Shown: one piece after another, positions 40,828 to 50,464 of the stretch
Layout: each line of letters starts with the position of its first letter
How positions within the stretch are numbered: the first letter of the stretch is position 1
Assembly (NCBI RefSeq): GCF_003846135.1
Contig: NZ_RHHM01000005.1
Location: 124,001-188,000, forward strand
DNA: 64,000 bases
Reading direction: 5' to 3'
DNA from: Erwinia psidii
GTDB lineage: Bacteria > Pseudomonadota > Gammaproteobacteria > Enterobacterales > Enterobacteriaceae
The notes under the pieces: generated by a model
Told to the model about the DNA's origin: nothing
What the model saw: only the letters and a program-made list of their open reading frames with translations
Database searches by the model: none
Made by a program: the position numbers and the translations under genes

Positions 40828-40891
40828 CGTCTGTTTGCCAGCACCGACCTACAGACCTATGCTTAGTATTCACGTTTGTCAGGAGGAAGAG

Positions 40892-41047
40892 ATGAATCCA
40901 GTAATGATAACCGGGAAACCGTGGGCATCAGACCCTGTACCTACCGATCCGGTGCCAATACCTGAACCGATCCCCACCCCCCAGCCAATGCCTGATCCAC
41001 CACCATCCGATCCGGCTCCAATTCTGGACCCGCCACCATACAGATAG
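40892..41047 (+). CDS. Proline-rich micro-protein (51 residues)
   Basis: A very strong ribosome site (AGGAGGAAGAG) precedes the ATG at 40892. The product is 51 residues with 20 prolines: a short head (MNPVMITGKPWASD) and then alternating proline dipeptides of the types PVP, PEP, PTP and PDPPP to the end PPPYR. It probably forms an extended polyproline-like rod. No signal peptide or membrane helix. No family recognised. It stands between fnrS and ttcA and has no obvious partner. The strong ribosome site and biased composition favour a real gene. Ribosome stalling at PPP motifs would make translation EF-P-dependent. Confidence 0.7.
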   Translation: MNPVMITGKPWASDPVPTDPVPIPEPIPTPQPMPDPPPSDPAPILDPPPYR

Positions 41048-41185
41048 CGTTACAGGACGGCAGGGAAGCCCCGTCTGCGTGGGCAAAATGCCTCAATGAT
41101 GTGTGCTGTTTAAACCTCATCTGAAAAACCGTATAATTGGCGTAATCCCGTCACACAGGCTGCCAGCGCGGTCTTTGAATTGAAG

Positions 41186-42085
41186 ATGATGAATCAAGAA
41201 AATATCAGAAAAGAGACCCTTGAGTTTAACAAGCTCCAGAAACGACTGAGAAGAAACACAGGCAATGCCATCACAGATTATGGAATGATTGAAGAGGGCG
41301 ATGTGGTGATGGCCTGCATGAGTGGCGGTAAGGACTCATTTGCTATGCTGGATATTCTGCTGAACCTGCAAAAAGCGGCTCCGGTCAGTTTTGAGGTGAT
41401 TGCCGTTAATCTGGATCAGAAGCAGCCTGGCTACCCTGAGCATGTTTTACCTGAATGGTTCGAAAGATTAAATATCCCTTATTACATCGTGGATAAAGAC
41501 ACCTACTCAGTGGTAAAAGAAAAAATCCCCGAAGGTAAAACCACTTGTGGATTGTGTTCCCGCCTGCGGAGAGGCACGCTTTATTCATTTGCTGAAAAAA
41601 TTGGCGCGACAAAAATAGCGTTGGGCCATCATATGGATGATATTGTTGAAACGCTGTTTCTTAATATGTTTCATGGCGCAAAGATGAAGGCGATGCCGCC
41701 TAAACTTCGTTCAGATGACGGACGCAATGTAGTAATCAGGCCGCTTGCCTACTGCCGTGAAAAAGATTTAATTCGCTATGCCCAGCATAAAGATTTCCCC
41801 ATTATTCCGTGTAATCTCTGTGGCTCGCAGGAAAACCTGCAACGTCAGTCAGTAAAGGCGATGCTAACGGAATGGGATAAAAAAGACCCGGGCCGCGTTG
41901 AGAGCATATTTAAATCGCTGCAAAATGTGATTCCAAGCCAGCTGGCTGATAAGAATTTATTCAATTTTGCAGAATTACCCCTGGACCGCTCAGGCGACAG
42001 ATCGGAATATGCGTTTACCGAAGCGACGGTCTCTTCCAGTAATATTGATGCCTCTCTGTACATTGACGTAACCAATATCAGCTGA
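41186..42085 (+). CDS. ttcA: tRNA 2-thiocytidine synthetase TtcA
   Basis: ATP- and Fe-S-dependent enzyme that thiolates cytidine 32 in several tRNAs. PP-loop SGGKDS is at 46-51; two Cys-x-x-Cys pairs lie at 121/124 (TTCGLCSR) and 209/212 (IPCNLCGS) and ligate the iron-sulfur cluster and sulfur. The GHHMDD segment and [21 protein letters not shown] are family-typical. The C-terminal tail after about residue 270 is shorter than and unlike that of E. coli. Start at one of the tandem ATGs 41186/41189; the ribosome site is weak. Confidence 0.94.
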   Translation: MMNQENIRKETLEFNKLQKRLRRNTGNAITDYGMIEEGDVVMACMSGGKDSFAMLDILLNLQKAAPVSFEVIAVNLDQKQPGYPEHVLPEWFERLNIPYYIVDKDTYSVVKEKIPEGKTTCGLCSRLRRGTLYSFAEKIGATKIALGHHMDDIVETLFLNMFHGAKMKAMPPKLRSDDGRNVVIRPLAYCREKDLIRYAQHKDFPIIPCNLCGSQENLQRQSVKAMLTEWDKKDPGRVESIFKSLQNVIPSQLADKNLFNFAELPLDRSGDRSEYAFTEATVSSSNIDASLYIDVTNIS

Positions 42086-42092
42086 TGGCAAT

Positions 42093-42112
42093 GCGGGCGT
42101 TGGCCCGCTTTC
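42093..42112 (+). terminator. Terminator after ttcA
   Basis: GCGGGC, loop GTTG, GCCCGC followed by TTTC, eight bases after the stop. The T-run is short. Confidence 0.6.
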
Positions 42113-42311
42113 GTTAACCCTGAACAGCTGAACCCGTCATATAAACTGCCTGTTATAAACATCTCTCTACTGACCACCTGACCTGCGGCTGACATCCACT
42201 CAGAGTCAGTTTGCTTAATCATATTAATCTGAGACATCCATAACGGCCGACACCGCTTTTCTGTTACACTCAGAGCAATTCCTTCCTGCTTGTTTTATCA
42301 GAGAGTAACCA

Positions 42312-43691
42312 GTGACCCGTTTCGCTACCCTGACTTCACTTTCAGCCAGCCAGCTCGACAATCTGCATCAGCTTGGCTATCACACTATGACTCCCATTCA
42401 GGCTGCATCGTTACCTGCTATTTTGGCGGGAAAGGACGTGCGCGCGCAGGCTAAAACCGGCAGCGGTAAAACGGCTGCTTTTGGATTGGGTGTTATGCAA
42501 CATATCGATTCGGGCCGCTTTGTCACGCAGGCGTTGATCGTTTGCCCGACACGCGAACTGGCAGAGCAGGTGGCTGAAGAGATGCGACGTCTGGCAAGAG
42601 CGATTGCCAATGTAAAGATCCTTACCCTGTGTGGTGGTCAGCCGGTGGGTACACAGCGTGACTCACTGGTTCATCCGCCACATATTGTGGTGGGAACGCC
42701 GGGACGTATTGTCGATCATCTGAAGCGGGAAACATTGAAACTGCAGCAGATAAAAACGCTGGTACTTGATGAAGCTGACCGGATGCTTGAGATGGGGTTT
42801 CGTGAGGAGATTGATGCACTTATCAGCCACTGTCCGGCAAGTCGGCAGACGCTGCTGTTTTCCGCCACCTGGCCTGATGATATTAAACAGATCGGCCAGC
42901 GTATTCAGCGCGATCCGCTGTCAGTTGAAACAGATGTTGCCCCGGATTTGTCGCATATTGAGCAGCTGTTTTATGAGGCCGCTCCGGGAGATAAACTCGC
43001 TGCACTGACAGGTTTATTAAGTGAGCGTCAGCCATCATCCTGCGTGGTGTTCTGCAACACGAAGCGTGAATGTAACGAGATTGCAAACGCGCTGGAACAT
43101 CGTCACATCAGCGCTCTGGCTTTGCATGGGGATCTGGAGCAGCGTGAGCGGGATCATGTGTTGATCCGCTTTGCTAATGGCAGTTGCCGCGTGCTGGTCG
43201 CTACCGATGTTGCCGCTCGTGGGCTGGATATCAAACTGCTGGCGATGGTGGTAAATTACCAGCTCGCGTTCGATCCTGAAGTACACCTTCACCGTATCGG
43301 ACGGACAGCCCGAGCCGGCGAGAAAGGCATTGCGCTCAGCCTGGTGGCTCCTGATGAAATGGTCCGGGTGATTACGCTGGAAGACTTTCTGCAACAGAAA
43401 GTTGTCTGGCGGAACCTTGCTTCTCTGACATCTGTCAGTTTCAAACCGCTTTCTGCAGAAATGGTAACACTGAGTATTGATGGTGGAAAAAAAGCAAAAA
43501 TGCGCCCCGGTGACATTCTTGGCGCACTGACTGGCGAAGTGGGGCTGAACAGCGAGTCCATCGGTAAAATTAATATCACGCCAAATCACGCCTATGTTGC
43601 TGTTCACCACGCGGTGGCCCGCGAAGCGACAAAACAGTTACAACAGGTAAAAATTAAAGGGAAAACCTGTCGGGCACGGCTGCTGAAGTAA
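42312..43691 (+). CDS. dbpA: ATP-dependent RNA helicase DbpA
   Basis: DEAD-box helicase that remodels 23S rRNA near hairpin 92 during large-subunit assembly. 459 residues: Q-motif (TMTPIQAASLPAIL), Walker A KTGSGKT (48-54), DEAD at 153-156, SAT in FSATWP, helicase domain motifs HRIGRTARAG, and a C-terminal RNA-recognition domain (MRPGDILGALTGEVGLNSESIGKI, shown here only in part). Start is GTG with GAGAG upstream, as no ATG fits. Downstream of ttcA as in E. coli. Confidence 0.95.
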   Translation: MTRFATLTSLSASQLDNLHQLGYHTMTPIQAASLPAILAGKDVRAQAKTGSGKTAAFGLGVMQHIDSGRFVTQALIVCPTRELAEQVAEEMRRLARAIANVKILTLCGGQPVGTQRDSLVHPPHIVVGTPGRIVDHLKRETLKLQQIKTLVLDEADRMLEMGFREEIDALISHCPASRQTLLFSATWPDDIKQIGQRIQRDPLSVETDVAPDLSHIEQLFYEAAPGDKLAALTGLLSERQPSSCVVFCNTKRECNEIANALEHRHISALALHGDLEQRERDHVLIRFANGSCRVLVATDVAARGLDIKLLAMVVNYQLAFDPEVHLHRIGRTARAGEKGIALSLVAPDEMVRVITLEDFLQQKVVWRNLASLTSVSFKPLSAEMVTLSIDGGKKAKMRPGDILGALTGEVGLNSESIGKINITPNHAYVAVHHAVAREATKQLQQVKIKGKTCRARLLK

Positions 43692-44016
43692 ACTGACTGC
43701 CGGGCAGGCAGTAATTCGGCGTATGACTAAGTTCGGCCTGCCCTGACACCGGACCGGCGCTGGATGTTCCTGGTGCCGGAAAGACCCATCATCCATCATA
43801 AACTGACGTGACATGCATTTTCCTGCTCAGTCTGACTGGGTACCGACGCAGAAATGGCAGCCATCTTATTTTTATAAGCATGAACGTCAGAATAATCGAC
43901 TAATTTGAAATACAGGACGTTAAATATCTTCATATCGTCGCTTCCGTTCACGTCGGGCATCTGAGGCAGGTTGCCCGATCCCTGGCGTGACAAATCAGTC
44001 TCCTGAAAGGAGTTGC
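43692..44016. other. Intergenic region between dbpA and pqaA
   Basis: Contains stem-loops just after dbpA (ACTGCC/GGCAGT near 43695 and CCGGCGC/GTGCCGG at 43754-43779) that may end its transcript, without T-runs. A 65-codon minus frame (43796-43993) has no recognised family. No PhoP box was found by eye before pqaA. Confidence 0.45.
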
Positions 44017-45534
44017 ATGATGAAAGTAAAAGCGCTGTGTGTTGCGATGCTGTTTATCCCGCCTGTCTGTCTGGCGGTGTCTTTGAAAGAAAAGGGCAAA
44101 GTCGTCGATCTGACGCATATCATTTCTGATTACCGCATATCTCTGGCATCAACTCCTCTCGATTACTCTCTCCTGGAGAAAAAACAACTCGCCGGAGTTA
44201 TGCTTCAGAGATATAACCTGAATTCACAGATATGGTCTCTACAGGGCGTCGTGTCACCGGAACGCTGGCAGAATGAAGTTGATATTTATATTCCTGATTC
44301 AGCCAGAAAAAAAAATGCACTTGTTGTGATTAATAACGGCAGCAACAATGGTGGTGCAGGCTATCCGGTAGCGCCAACAAACTTTAGTGAGGAAAAACTC
44401 TCACGCATTGCGATTGCCACCCGAACCGTTGTCATATCCGTCAGTAACGTTCCCAACCAGACGCTCAATTACCAGAATGTCACCACGCCTCTGGCTGAGG
44501 ATGACAGCGTGGCGTACTCCTGGAAACTGTTTACAGGTGACACGCAGAAATATCAGGGCGCATCCCTTCATATTCCTATGTCTGCGTCGGTGTCGCAGGC
44601 TTTCAGGCTGGCGAAGAAAGAGCTGGTACAACAAGATATAAGTAAGTTTATTGTCACCGGCGTCTCTAAACGCGGTTGGGCCGCGTGGCTGACAGCACTC
44701 TCGGATCCTGATGTCGATGCCATTGTGCCTTTTGTGATGGACCTTCTGGATACTAAAAAATCACTGCAACATATGTATCGGTCATATGGGAAAAACTGGC
44801 CAATAGCCTTTTATTCCTACTACAAACAGGGGATTGATCAGCAACTTTATACGAATGAATTTGCAAGCCTGATGACGTTGGAGGACCCGCTTGCTTATCT
44901 GAACACTAAAGCAGGCAACCGCCTGAATGTCGATAAATATATTATTAATGCCAGCGGTGATGATTTTTATGTACCTGACAACAGTCATTTTTACTATAAC
45001 CAGTTGCCAGGCACGAAATCCCTGCGGGTGGTGGCAAACAGCACGCATAACGGAGTTCTCTCTGTGACGGAGCAGTCGCTGATTACCTTTGTCAATCGTT
45101 TCCAGCAACGACAAAAGCTTCCTGAAATCACAGAAAAAATACAGAAGGGGAGAAGCGGTGGTGAAAAACTGACCGTCCGTTTCTCAGAGAAACCTGCCGC
45201 CGTTTTACGATGGACAGCAAAGAACCCGGTGGCAAGAGACTTTCGCTATGCCTGCAATGTTAAATATAATTCAACGCCAGTCGGTCAGCCGGCCGATGGC
45301 AGGAAGGCACTCAGTATCCCGTTGACAACCCCGGACAGCGGATGGCAGGCAACCTTCGTTGAAGCCACCTTCAGCGACGGGTATGTGGCAACAACCCAGG
45401 TATACATCACGCCGGACGGAAAATATCCAAAAACGGCGCCACCGTCCACAGGCGCTACCTGCCAGACGCTTCCCGGGCGGGGACTGATCCCCACGTCAGT
45501 GAAACACTCACTTCACCGGCACAATTCACACTGA
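44017..45534 (+). CDS. pqaA: PhoPQ-activated pathogenicity-related protein (PqaA family)
   Basis: A 505-residue secreted protein of the PqaA family (alpha/beta-hydrolase-like fold). Signal peptide of about 20 residues (VCLA then VSLKEK). The probable nucleophile is Ser217 in GVSKRGW; Asp and His candidates follow in FVMDLLDT and STHNGV. PqaA of Salmonella is PhoP-activated and influences resistance to antimicrobial peptides; substrate unknown. AAAGGAG lies five bases before the tandem ATG at 44017, so the frame extending upstream is excluded. Monocistronic with its own terminator. Regulation by PhoP here is not shown by the sequence. Confidence 0.88.
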   Translation: MMKVKALCVAMLFIPPVCLAVSLKEKGKVVDLTHIISDYRISLASTPLDYSLLEKKQLAGVMLQRYNLNSQIWSLQGVVSPERWQNEVDIYIPDSARKKNALVVINNGSNNGGAGYPVAPTNFSEEKLSRIAIATRTVVISVSNVPNQTLNYQNVTTPLAEDDSVAYSWKLFTGDTQKYQGASLHIPMSASVSQAFRLAKKELVQQDISKFIVTGVSKRGWAAWLTALSDPDVDAIVPFVMDLLDTKKSLQHMYRSYGKNWPIAFYSYYKQGIDQQLYTNEFASLMTLEDPLAYLNTKAGNRLNVDKYIINASGDDFYVPDNSHFYYNQLPGTKSLRVVANSTHNGVLSVTEQSLITFVNRFQQRQKLPEITEKIQKGRSGGEKLTVRFSEKPAAVLRWTAKNPVARDFRYACNVKYNSTPVGQPADGRKALSIPLTTPDSGWQATFVEATFSDGYVATTQVYITPDGKYPKTAPPSTGATCQTLPGRGLIPTSVKHSLHRHNSH

Positions 45535-45580
45535 TAACCGCCACACTGGTGGAAAAAATGAAATAGCGCTGGTCCTGATG

Positions 45581-45614
45581 CCGGCCAGTTAAGTCTGGCT
45601 GGTATTTTTCTTTT
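45581..45614 (+). terminator. Terminator after pqaA
   Basis: CCGGCCAG, six-base loop, CTGGCTGG (one G-T pair) then TATTTTTCTTTT, 47 bases past the stop. Confidence 0.75.
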
Positions 45615-45887
45615 GACTGTCAGGCATTTTCATGGTTTTTCTTTTGCCCCCCCCTGAGGATCACCGTTCCCTTCTGGAGATTAAAGCGCTGTGCGGGGGA
45701 TCGTAACGAGAGACCATGGAGCTGTAAAGAATCAGCAGACGAAGCCGTTCCCGGATCATTACACCGCCATTTGAGCGGACAACTGATGTTAACTTATCGG
45801 CATTATGGCCTTCGTCCGCACGTGATGCGGACGAAAACCATTGAGAGAGTAGCCTTGATGCGTTGGACTGAGAGCCGTGCAGACGAT
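45615..45887. other. Intergenic region between pqaA and ddc
   Basis: Between the convergent genes. It contains a perfect 10-bp inverted repeat TTCGTCCGCA/TGCGGACGAA (45811-45835) with a 5-base spacer, which on the minus strand would form a hairpin 53 bases past the ddc stop but lacks a following T-run. Nothing else recognised. Confidence 0.5.
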
Positions 45888-47360
45888 TTAATTCTGAGAC
45901 AACATTTCCGCGGTGGTTTTCACCAGGGAAAGTAATACCTTAATATCGTCCAGCGTTACCGTCGGGTTAAGCAGCGTCATCTTGAGACAGGTTACGCCGT
46001 TATGCTCGGTAACACCAAGGTTGGCACGACCAGAGTCCAGCAGCGCATCACCAATTTTCTGGTTAAGCAGGGCGATGGAGGCATCGCTCTGTTCGGTATG
46101 CGACAGCGGACGATAGCGGAACAGCACGCTGGCCAACTGTGGCTTCATCACCAGTTCCAGCCAGGGTTGAGCGCCAACAAAGTCTGCAACCTGCTGGGCC
46201 AGAGTCACGCCGTGGTCGATAATCTCTGCGTACTGTTTTTGTCCCAGTGCTTCCAGCCCCATCCACAGTTTTAGTGCATCAAAACGACGGGTGGTTTGCA
46301 ATGATTTGGACACCAGGTTCGGTACGCCATGTGCTTCATCGAACTCAGAGTTCAGGTACGCAGCCTGATAGCGCATCAGTTCATAGTGTCGTGCATCCCT
46401 GAGCAGGAAAGCGCCGCAGCTGATGGTCTGGAAGAACTGCTTATGAAAATCCAGGGTGATTGAGTCTACCAGTTCGATACCGTCCAGATAGTGGCGGTAT
46501 TGCTCTGACAACAGCAGCGCACCGCCCCATGCAGCATCAACATGCAACCAGATGGCATGTTTTGCGGCCAGTGCCGCGATTTCACGCAGTGGATCGATTG
46601 CTCCTGCATCGGTGGTTCCGGCAGTCGCTACAATAGCCAGGATATGCTCACCGCGTGACGCAGCCAGTGCCACTTTTTCTGCCAGATCGTTCACATCCAT
46701 TCTGGCGTGACTGTCCGTTTTCACCAGCGTAACAGACTGGTAGCCGAGCCCCATCAACGCCATATTTTTCTGTACAGAAAAGTGGGCATTTTCAGAACAG
46801 AGCACTTTTATTTTTCTGAGATCGCCGGGAATGCCGTCCTGCTGGACGGAGTGCCCCTGGCGGGCAAAGAAAGCATCACGGGCAAGCATCAACCCCATCA
46901 GGTTGCTCTGCGTACCACCGCTGGTGAAAACCCCTGCGTCACCCGGCTGATAGCCAACCTGCGTTCGCAGCCATTCAATCAGCTTCATCTCAATGAGGGT
47001 GGCCGACGGGCTTTGATCCCAGGAGTCCATGCTCTGGTTAGTGGCATTGATTAACACTTCAGCAGCCTGGCTGATCACCAGGCTGGGGCAGTGTAAGTGT
47101 GCAACGCACTGTGGATGATGTACGGACAGGCTGTCTTTCAGAAAGTACTCAATGGCACGCTCGATCGCGGCCCGGTTGCCCAGGCCCTGAGAAGTGAAAT
47201 CAAGCTGAATACGCTCACGCAGTTCTGCAACAGATTTGCCCTGATACATCTCAGGCTGTTGCAACCACTGCACCACTGCCTCACTGCTCTGAGCGATGGC
47301 TTGTTGATAGGCTTCGGTGCTTTGCGCCGATGCAGCCAGGATTGGATTAGACCGGGACAT
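45888..47360 (-). CDS. ddc: L-2,4-diaminobutyrate decarboxylase
   Basis: PLP-dependent group II decarboxylase making 1,3-diaminopropane from L-2,4-diaminobutyrate. 490 residues. PLP lysine is Lys307 (DFHKQFFQ), with stacking His193 (ENAHFSV) and Asp275 (HVDAAWGG). The pairing with dat, 14 bases upstream on the same strand, identifies the substrate: the two together convert aspartate semialdehyde to 1,3-diaminopropane, a precursor of norspermidine in some bacteria. GGAG lies nine bases before the ATG. Confidence 0.93.
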   Translation of the reverse strand: MSRSNPILAASAQSTEAYQQAIAQSSEAVVQWLQQPEMYQGKSVAELRERIQLDFTSQGLGNRAAIERAIEYFLKDSLSVHHPQCVAHLHCPSLVISQAAEVLINATNQSMDSWDQSPSATLIEMKLIEWLRTQVGYQPGDAGVFTSGGTQSNLMGLMLARDAFFARQGHSVQQDGIPGDLRKIKVLCSENAHFSVQKNMALMGLGYQSVTLVKTDSHARMDVNDLAEKVALAASRGEHILAIVATAGTTDAGAIDPLREIAALAAKHAIWLHVDAAWGGALLLSEQYRHYLDGIELVDSITLDFHKQFFQTISCGAFLLRDARHYELMRYQAAYLNSEFDEAHGVPNLVSKSLQTTRRFDALKLWMGLEALGQKQYAEIIDHGVTLAQQVADFVGAQPWLELVMKPQLASVLFRYRPLSHTEQSDASIALLNQKIGDALLDSGRANLGVTEHNGVTCLKMTLLNPTVTLDDIKVLLSLVKTTAEMLSQN

Positions 47361-47374
47361 CAGACTTACTCCAT

Positions 47375-48760
47375 TCAGACAGGTTTGATGCCAGCAGCAA
47401 TGAGAGCCTGCTCCAGCTTATCCATAAAAATACCCAGCTCATCATCGGTGATCAGCAGGGAAGGCAGCAGGCGCAGAACGTTGCCGTTACGCCCACCACG
47501 CTCCAGGATCAGGCCCGCTTCAAAGCATTTTTTCTGCAACAGGGCGGACAGCTCAGGATCGCCAGGGTAACTTCCCATGTGATCGGGCGCCTCATGAGGC
47601 TTGACGATTTCAATGCCAATCATCAGCCCCAAACCACGCACATGTCCCAGCACCGGAAAACGCTTTTGCATGTCGCCCAGCTTGCCTTTCAGCCACTCAC
47701 CCTGAGCGGCAACCTTGTCAGCAATTTTATTATCTTTCAGATATTTAATTGTGGTAAGACCTGTCGCCATTGCCAGCTGGTTGCCACGGAAAGTACCGGT
47801 GTGGTGTCCAGGTGACCAGACGTCGATCTCTTTTTTGATCCCCAGAACGGCAAGTGGCAGACTGCCACCCACGGCTTTGGACATCACGATGATGTCTGGT
47901 TCAATTCCCGCGTGCTCATAGGCAAACTGTTTGCCGGTGCGGCAGAAGCCAGCCTGTACCTCATCGAGGATCAGCACAATGCCGTGTTCCTGCGTCACTT
48001 TACGGATACGTTGCAACCACTCCACTGGGGCAGGGTTGGCTCCGCCTTCACCCTGAAGGGCTTCAAGGATCACGGCCGCAGGCTTACGCACACCACTTTC
48101 AACATCGTTGATCAGGTTTTCGAAATAATAGGTGAGCGCTTTCACGCCGGCTTCGCCACCAATACCCAGCGGGCAGCGGTACTGATGTGGATAAGGCATA
48201 AACTGCACTTCCGGCATCATGCCGTTAACCGCTTCTTTTGGCCCCAGGTTACCGGTTACCGCCAAAGCACCGTGGGTCATGCCATGGTAGCCGCCGGAGA
48301 AGCTGATCACGCCGGAACGGCCGGTGTATTTTTTCGCCAGCTTCAGCGCTGCCTCTACCGCGTCAGCACCGGAAGGTCCGGTGAATTGCAGGCAATACTC
48401 CTTGCCTTCGCCGGGGAGCAAAGAGAGCAGGTATTCGGAGAACCGATCTTTTAATGGAGTGGTCAGGTCAAGAGTATGTAACGGCAAGCCGCTGGTAATG
48501 ACACTCTGGATGCTTTGCAGTACATCAGGATGGTTATGTCCAAGCGCCAGCGTTCCCGCACCGGCCAGGCAATCAAGATATTGATTATTCTCAACGTCGG
48601 TGATCCAGACGCCCTGAGCTTTTGCAATTGCTAACGGCAATTTACGTGGATAGCTTCTGACATTCGATTCAAATTCGGCCTGTCTGGCTAAATAGGTTTC
48701 GTTGTTACCATTTGAGGAAATCGCACCTAAAGTATTAATACGGACTTTATCCGTCATCAT
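47375..48760 (-). CDS. dat: Diaminobutyrate-2-oxoglutarate aminotransferase
   Basis: Class III PLP aminotransferase forming L-2,4-diaminobutyrate from aspartate 4-semialdehyde and glutamate. 461 residues; PLP lysine Lys295 ([12 protein letters not shown]), Asp266 (ILDEVQAGF). The glycine-rich [16 protein letters not shown] segment and the C-terminal [12 protein letters not shown] are typical of the DABA aminotransferase family. AGGAGAG precedes the tandem ATGs at 48760/48757; the longer frame to 48796 is excluded. First gene of dat-ddc. A siderophore or ectoine route is less likely because no such genes adjoin it. Confidence 0.93.
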   Translation of the reverse strand: MMTDKVRINTLGAISSNGNNETYLARQAEFESNVRSYPRKLPLAIAKAQGVWITDVENNQYLDCLAGAGTLALGHNHPDVLQSIQSVITSGLPLHTLDLTTPLKDRFSEYLLSLLPGEGKEYCLQFTGPSGADAVEAALKLAKKYTGRSGVISFSGGYHGMTHGALAVTGNLGPKEAVNGMMPEVQFMPYPHQYRCPLGIGGEAGVKALTYYFENLINDVESGVRKPAAVILEALQGEGGANPAPVEWLQRIRKVTQEHGIVLILDEVQAGFCRTGKQFAYEHAGIEPDIIVMSKAVGGSLPLAVLGIKKEIDVWSPGHHTGTFRGNQLAMATGLTTIKYLKDNKIADKVAAQGEWLKGKLGDMQKRFPVLGHVRGLGLMIGIEIVKPHEAPDHMGSYPGDPELSALLQKKCFEAGLILERGGRNGNVLRLLPSLLITDDELGIFMDKLEQALIAAGIKPV

Positions 48761-49000
48761 ATCTCTCCTACAACCGTGGGTTGTCAGTAACGCCACAGTT
48801 GAATAAATGAATTAAAAAACGGCCCTTGAAAAAAACGCGCCCAATATATGGCTTTTCACTCTGCATCTCAATGATTAATTTTGTTCAGTTATTCTTATAT
48901 TTTTATTAACGTAATCAACAATATGATGGGTAAATAACCGAAGATATTGTCATCACTCAGATAGCCAGTCATTAATAGGGCACGAAAACACTGAAAAGAC

Positions 49001-50464
49001 TCAGTACCACATCGCCATGATGGGCCAGCCAACCAGCAGCAACATGCTGATGTGGATCACCCCAAAGATAGCGCCAAGTCGCCAGTAATCCCTTGATTTC
49101 ACATAACCACAACCGTAAATGATCACCCCAGGACCGGTGGCGTAAGGAGTCAGGCACCCCATAATGCCGATAGAAAGCACCAGTAAAAGGCAAAGCTGTT
49201 CCATGGGAACACCGGGGATGCTTTTACCCAGCGCAAGAATAACCGGTAGCATGGTGGCGGTATGGGCCGACAGACTGGCAAACAGGTAATGGGCAAAGTA
49301 GAACACCAGAACCAGCACGATAACGGTTCCCTGAGGTGAGAAACCTTCCAGATGCCGGCTCATGCTTAAGGAGAACCAGTCGATAAAGCCGGAACGGGTC
49401 AGGCCGTTTGCCATCACAACCAGCGTGGCAAGATTGACCAGGGTATTCCACGCGCTGCTGTATTGCGTCACATCCTTCCACGGCACTACTCGCAGCGCCA
49501 GCATCAGCGCCACGGCTAACAGGGCGACGGCAGTGGCATTGATATATTTACCGCCAAAAACCCAAAGCGTCAGGCTGAGTAAAACCAGGCCGACAAGCGT
49601 TATCTCCTGTCGGGTCAGACGCCCCAGGTTTTTCAACTCGGTTGCAGCCCAGTGACATACTTCGGTGCTGTGCGTGACGCCCGGCTTATAAAGCAGCCAG
49701 GCCAGCCACGGAGCCACAGCCAGTAAGATTATGCCAACGGGCAGAAAGCCGAGAAACCACTGTAGCCAGCCAATTTGCACACCGGCAATCTTACTGACGA
49801 ACTCAAGGCCAAGCACATTAGGCGCGGCACCGGTCACAAACATGGAAGAGCTGATGCTGGTCGCAAGCACCATCATCCACATCAGGTAGCCACCAATCCG
49901 GCGCGCCGAGGGGTCATTAGGAAAGGATTTAAACAGCGGTGGAAGATTCTTGATAACCGGAAATACCGTTCCCCCGGTACGGGCGGTATTGGACGGCGTA
50001 AACGGCGCCAGCATGATGTCGATAAGAACAATGGCATAACCCAGTGTCAGGGTACGCTTACCCATGAATTTCACCAGAAACAGCGCTATACGACGACCAA
50101 GCCCGGTCACCTCATAGCCCAGCGCAAAGATAAACGCGCCAAACACCAGCCAGACCGTGGTACTTGAAAAGCCTGCCAGGCCCCATTTTAACGCCGCTTT
50201 GCCGGCATTAAAGTCTGGATTTGCCAGTTCGGTGGCATCAAACAGCAGGAAGTGGCTGCCAATAACCGAGACCACAACGGCAATAAAGCTGATCGCCGTT
50301 GCCGGAATCGGCTCCAGAATCATGCCAACAATCATCGTGACAAAAATGGCAAAATAGTACCAGGCCTGTGGCGGCATCCCCTCCGGTACAGGAATTAACA
50401 ACATCAGGGCAAGGATGCATAGTGGCACCAGCGATTTCCATATATTTTCTTTGGCAAAAGTCAT
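49001..50464 (-). CDS. DASS-family anion transporter (TtdT/CitT type)
   Basis: Inner-membrane transporter of the divalent anion/sodium symporter family, 487 residues, about 12-14 hydrophobic segments. Two conserved Ser-Asn-Thr-type hairpin motifs are present: APFTPSNTARTGG and the later CLTPYATGPGVI. It resembles E. coli TtdT and YbhI most; likely substrates are dicarboxylates or tricarboxylates such as tartrate, succinate, citrate or 2-oxoglutarate, not resolvable by sequence. GGAGGAGT five bases before the ATG at 50464 fixes the start. It is upstream of dat on the same strand, 240 bases away, so probably a separate unit. No tartrate dehydratase or citrate lyase genes are near. Confidence 0.88.
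   Translation of the reverse strand: MTFAKENIWKSLVPLCILALMLLIPVPEGMPPQAWYYFAIFVTMIVGMILEPIPATAISFIAVVVSVIGSHFLLFDATELANPDFNAGKAALKWGLAGFSSTTVWLVFGAFIFALGYEVTGLGRRIALFLVKFMGKRTLTLGYAIVLIDIMLAPFTPSNTARTGGTVFPVIKNLPPLFKSFPNDPSARRIGGYLMWMMVLATSISSSMFVTGAAPNVLGLEFVSKIAGVQIGWLQWFLGFLPVGIILLAVAPWLAWLLYKPGVTHSTEVCHWAATELKNLGRLTRQEITLVGLVLLSLTLWVFGGKYINATAVALLAVALMLALRVVPWKDVTQYSSAWNTLVNLATLVVMANGLTRSGFIDWFSLSMSRHLEGFSPQGTVIVLVLVFYFAHYLFASLSAHTATMLPVILALGKSIPGVPMEQLCLLLVLSIGIMGCLTPYATGPGVIIYGCGYVKSRDYWRLGAIFGVIHISMLLLVGWPIMAMWY

Noticed and set aside
43796..43993. 65-codon minus-strand frame upstream of pqaA
   Set aside because: No family, and only a weak GGAAG before an internal ATG; left as unassigned.
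45811..45835. Perfect 10-bp hairpin taken as ddc terminator
   Set aside because: No T-run follows on the minus strand; kept only as a note in the spacer description.
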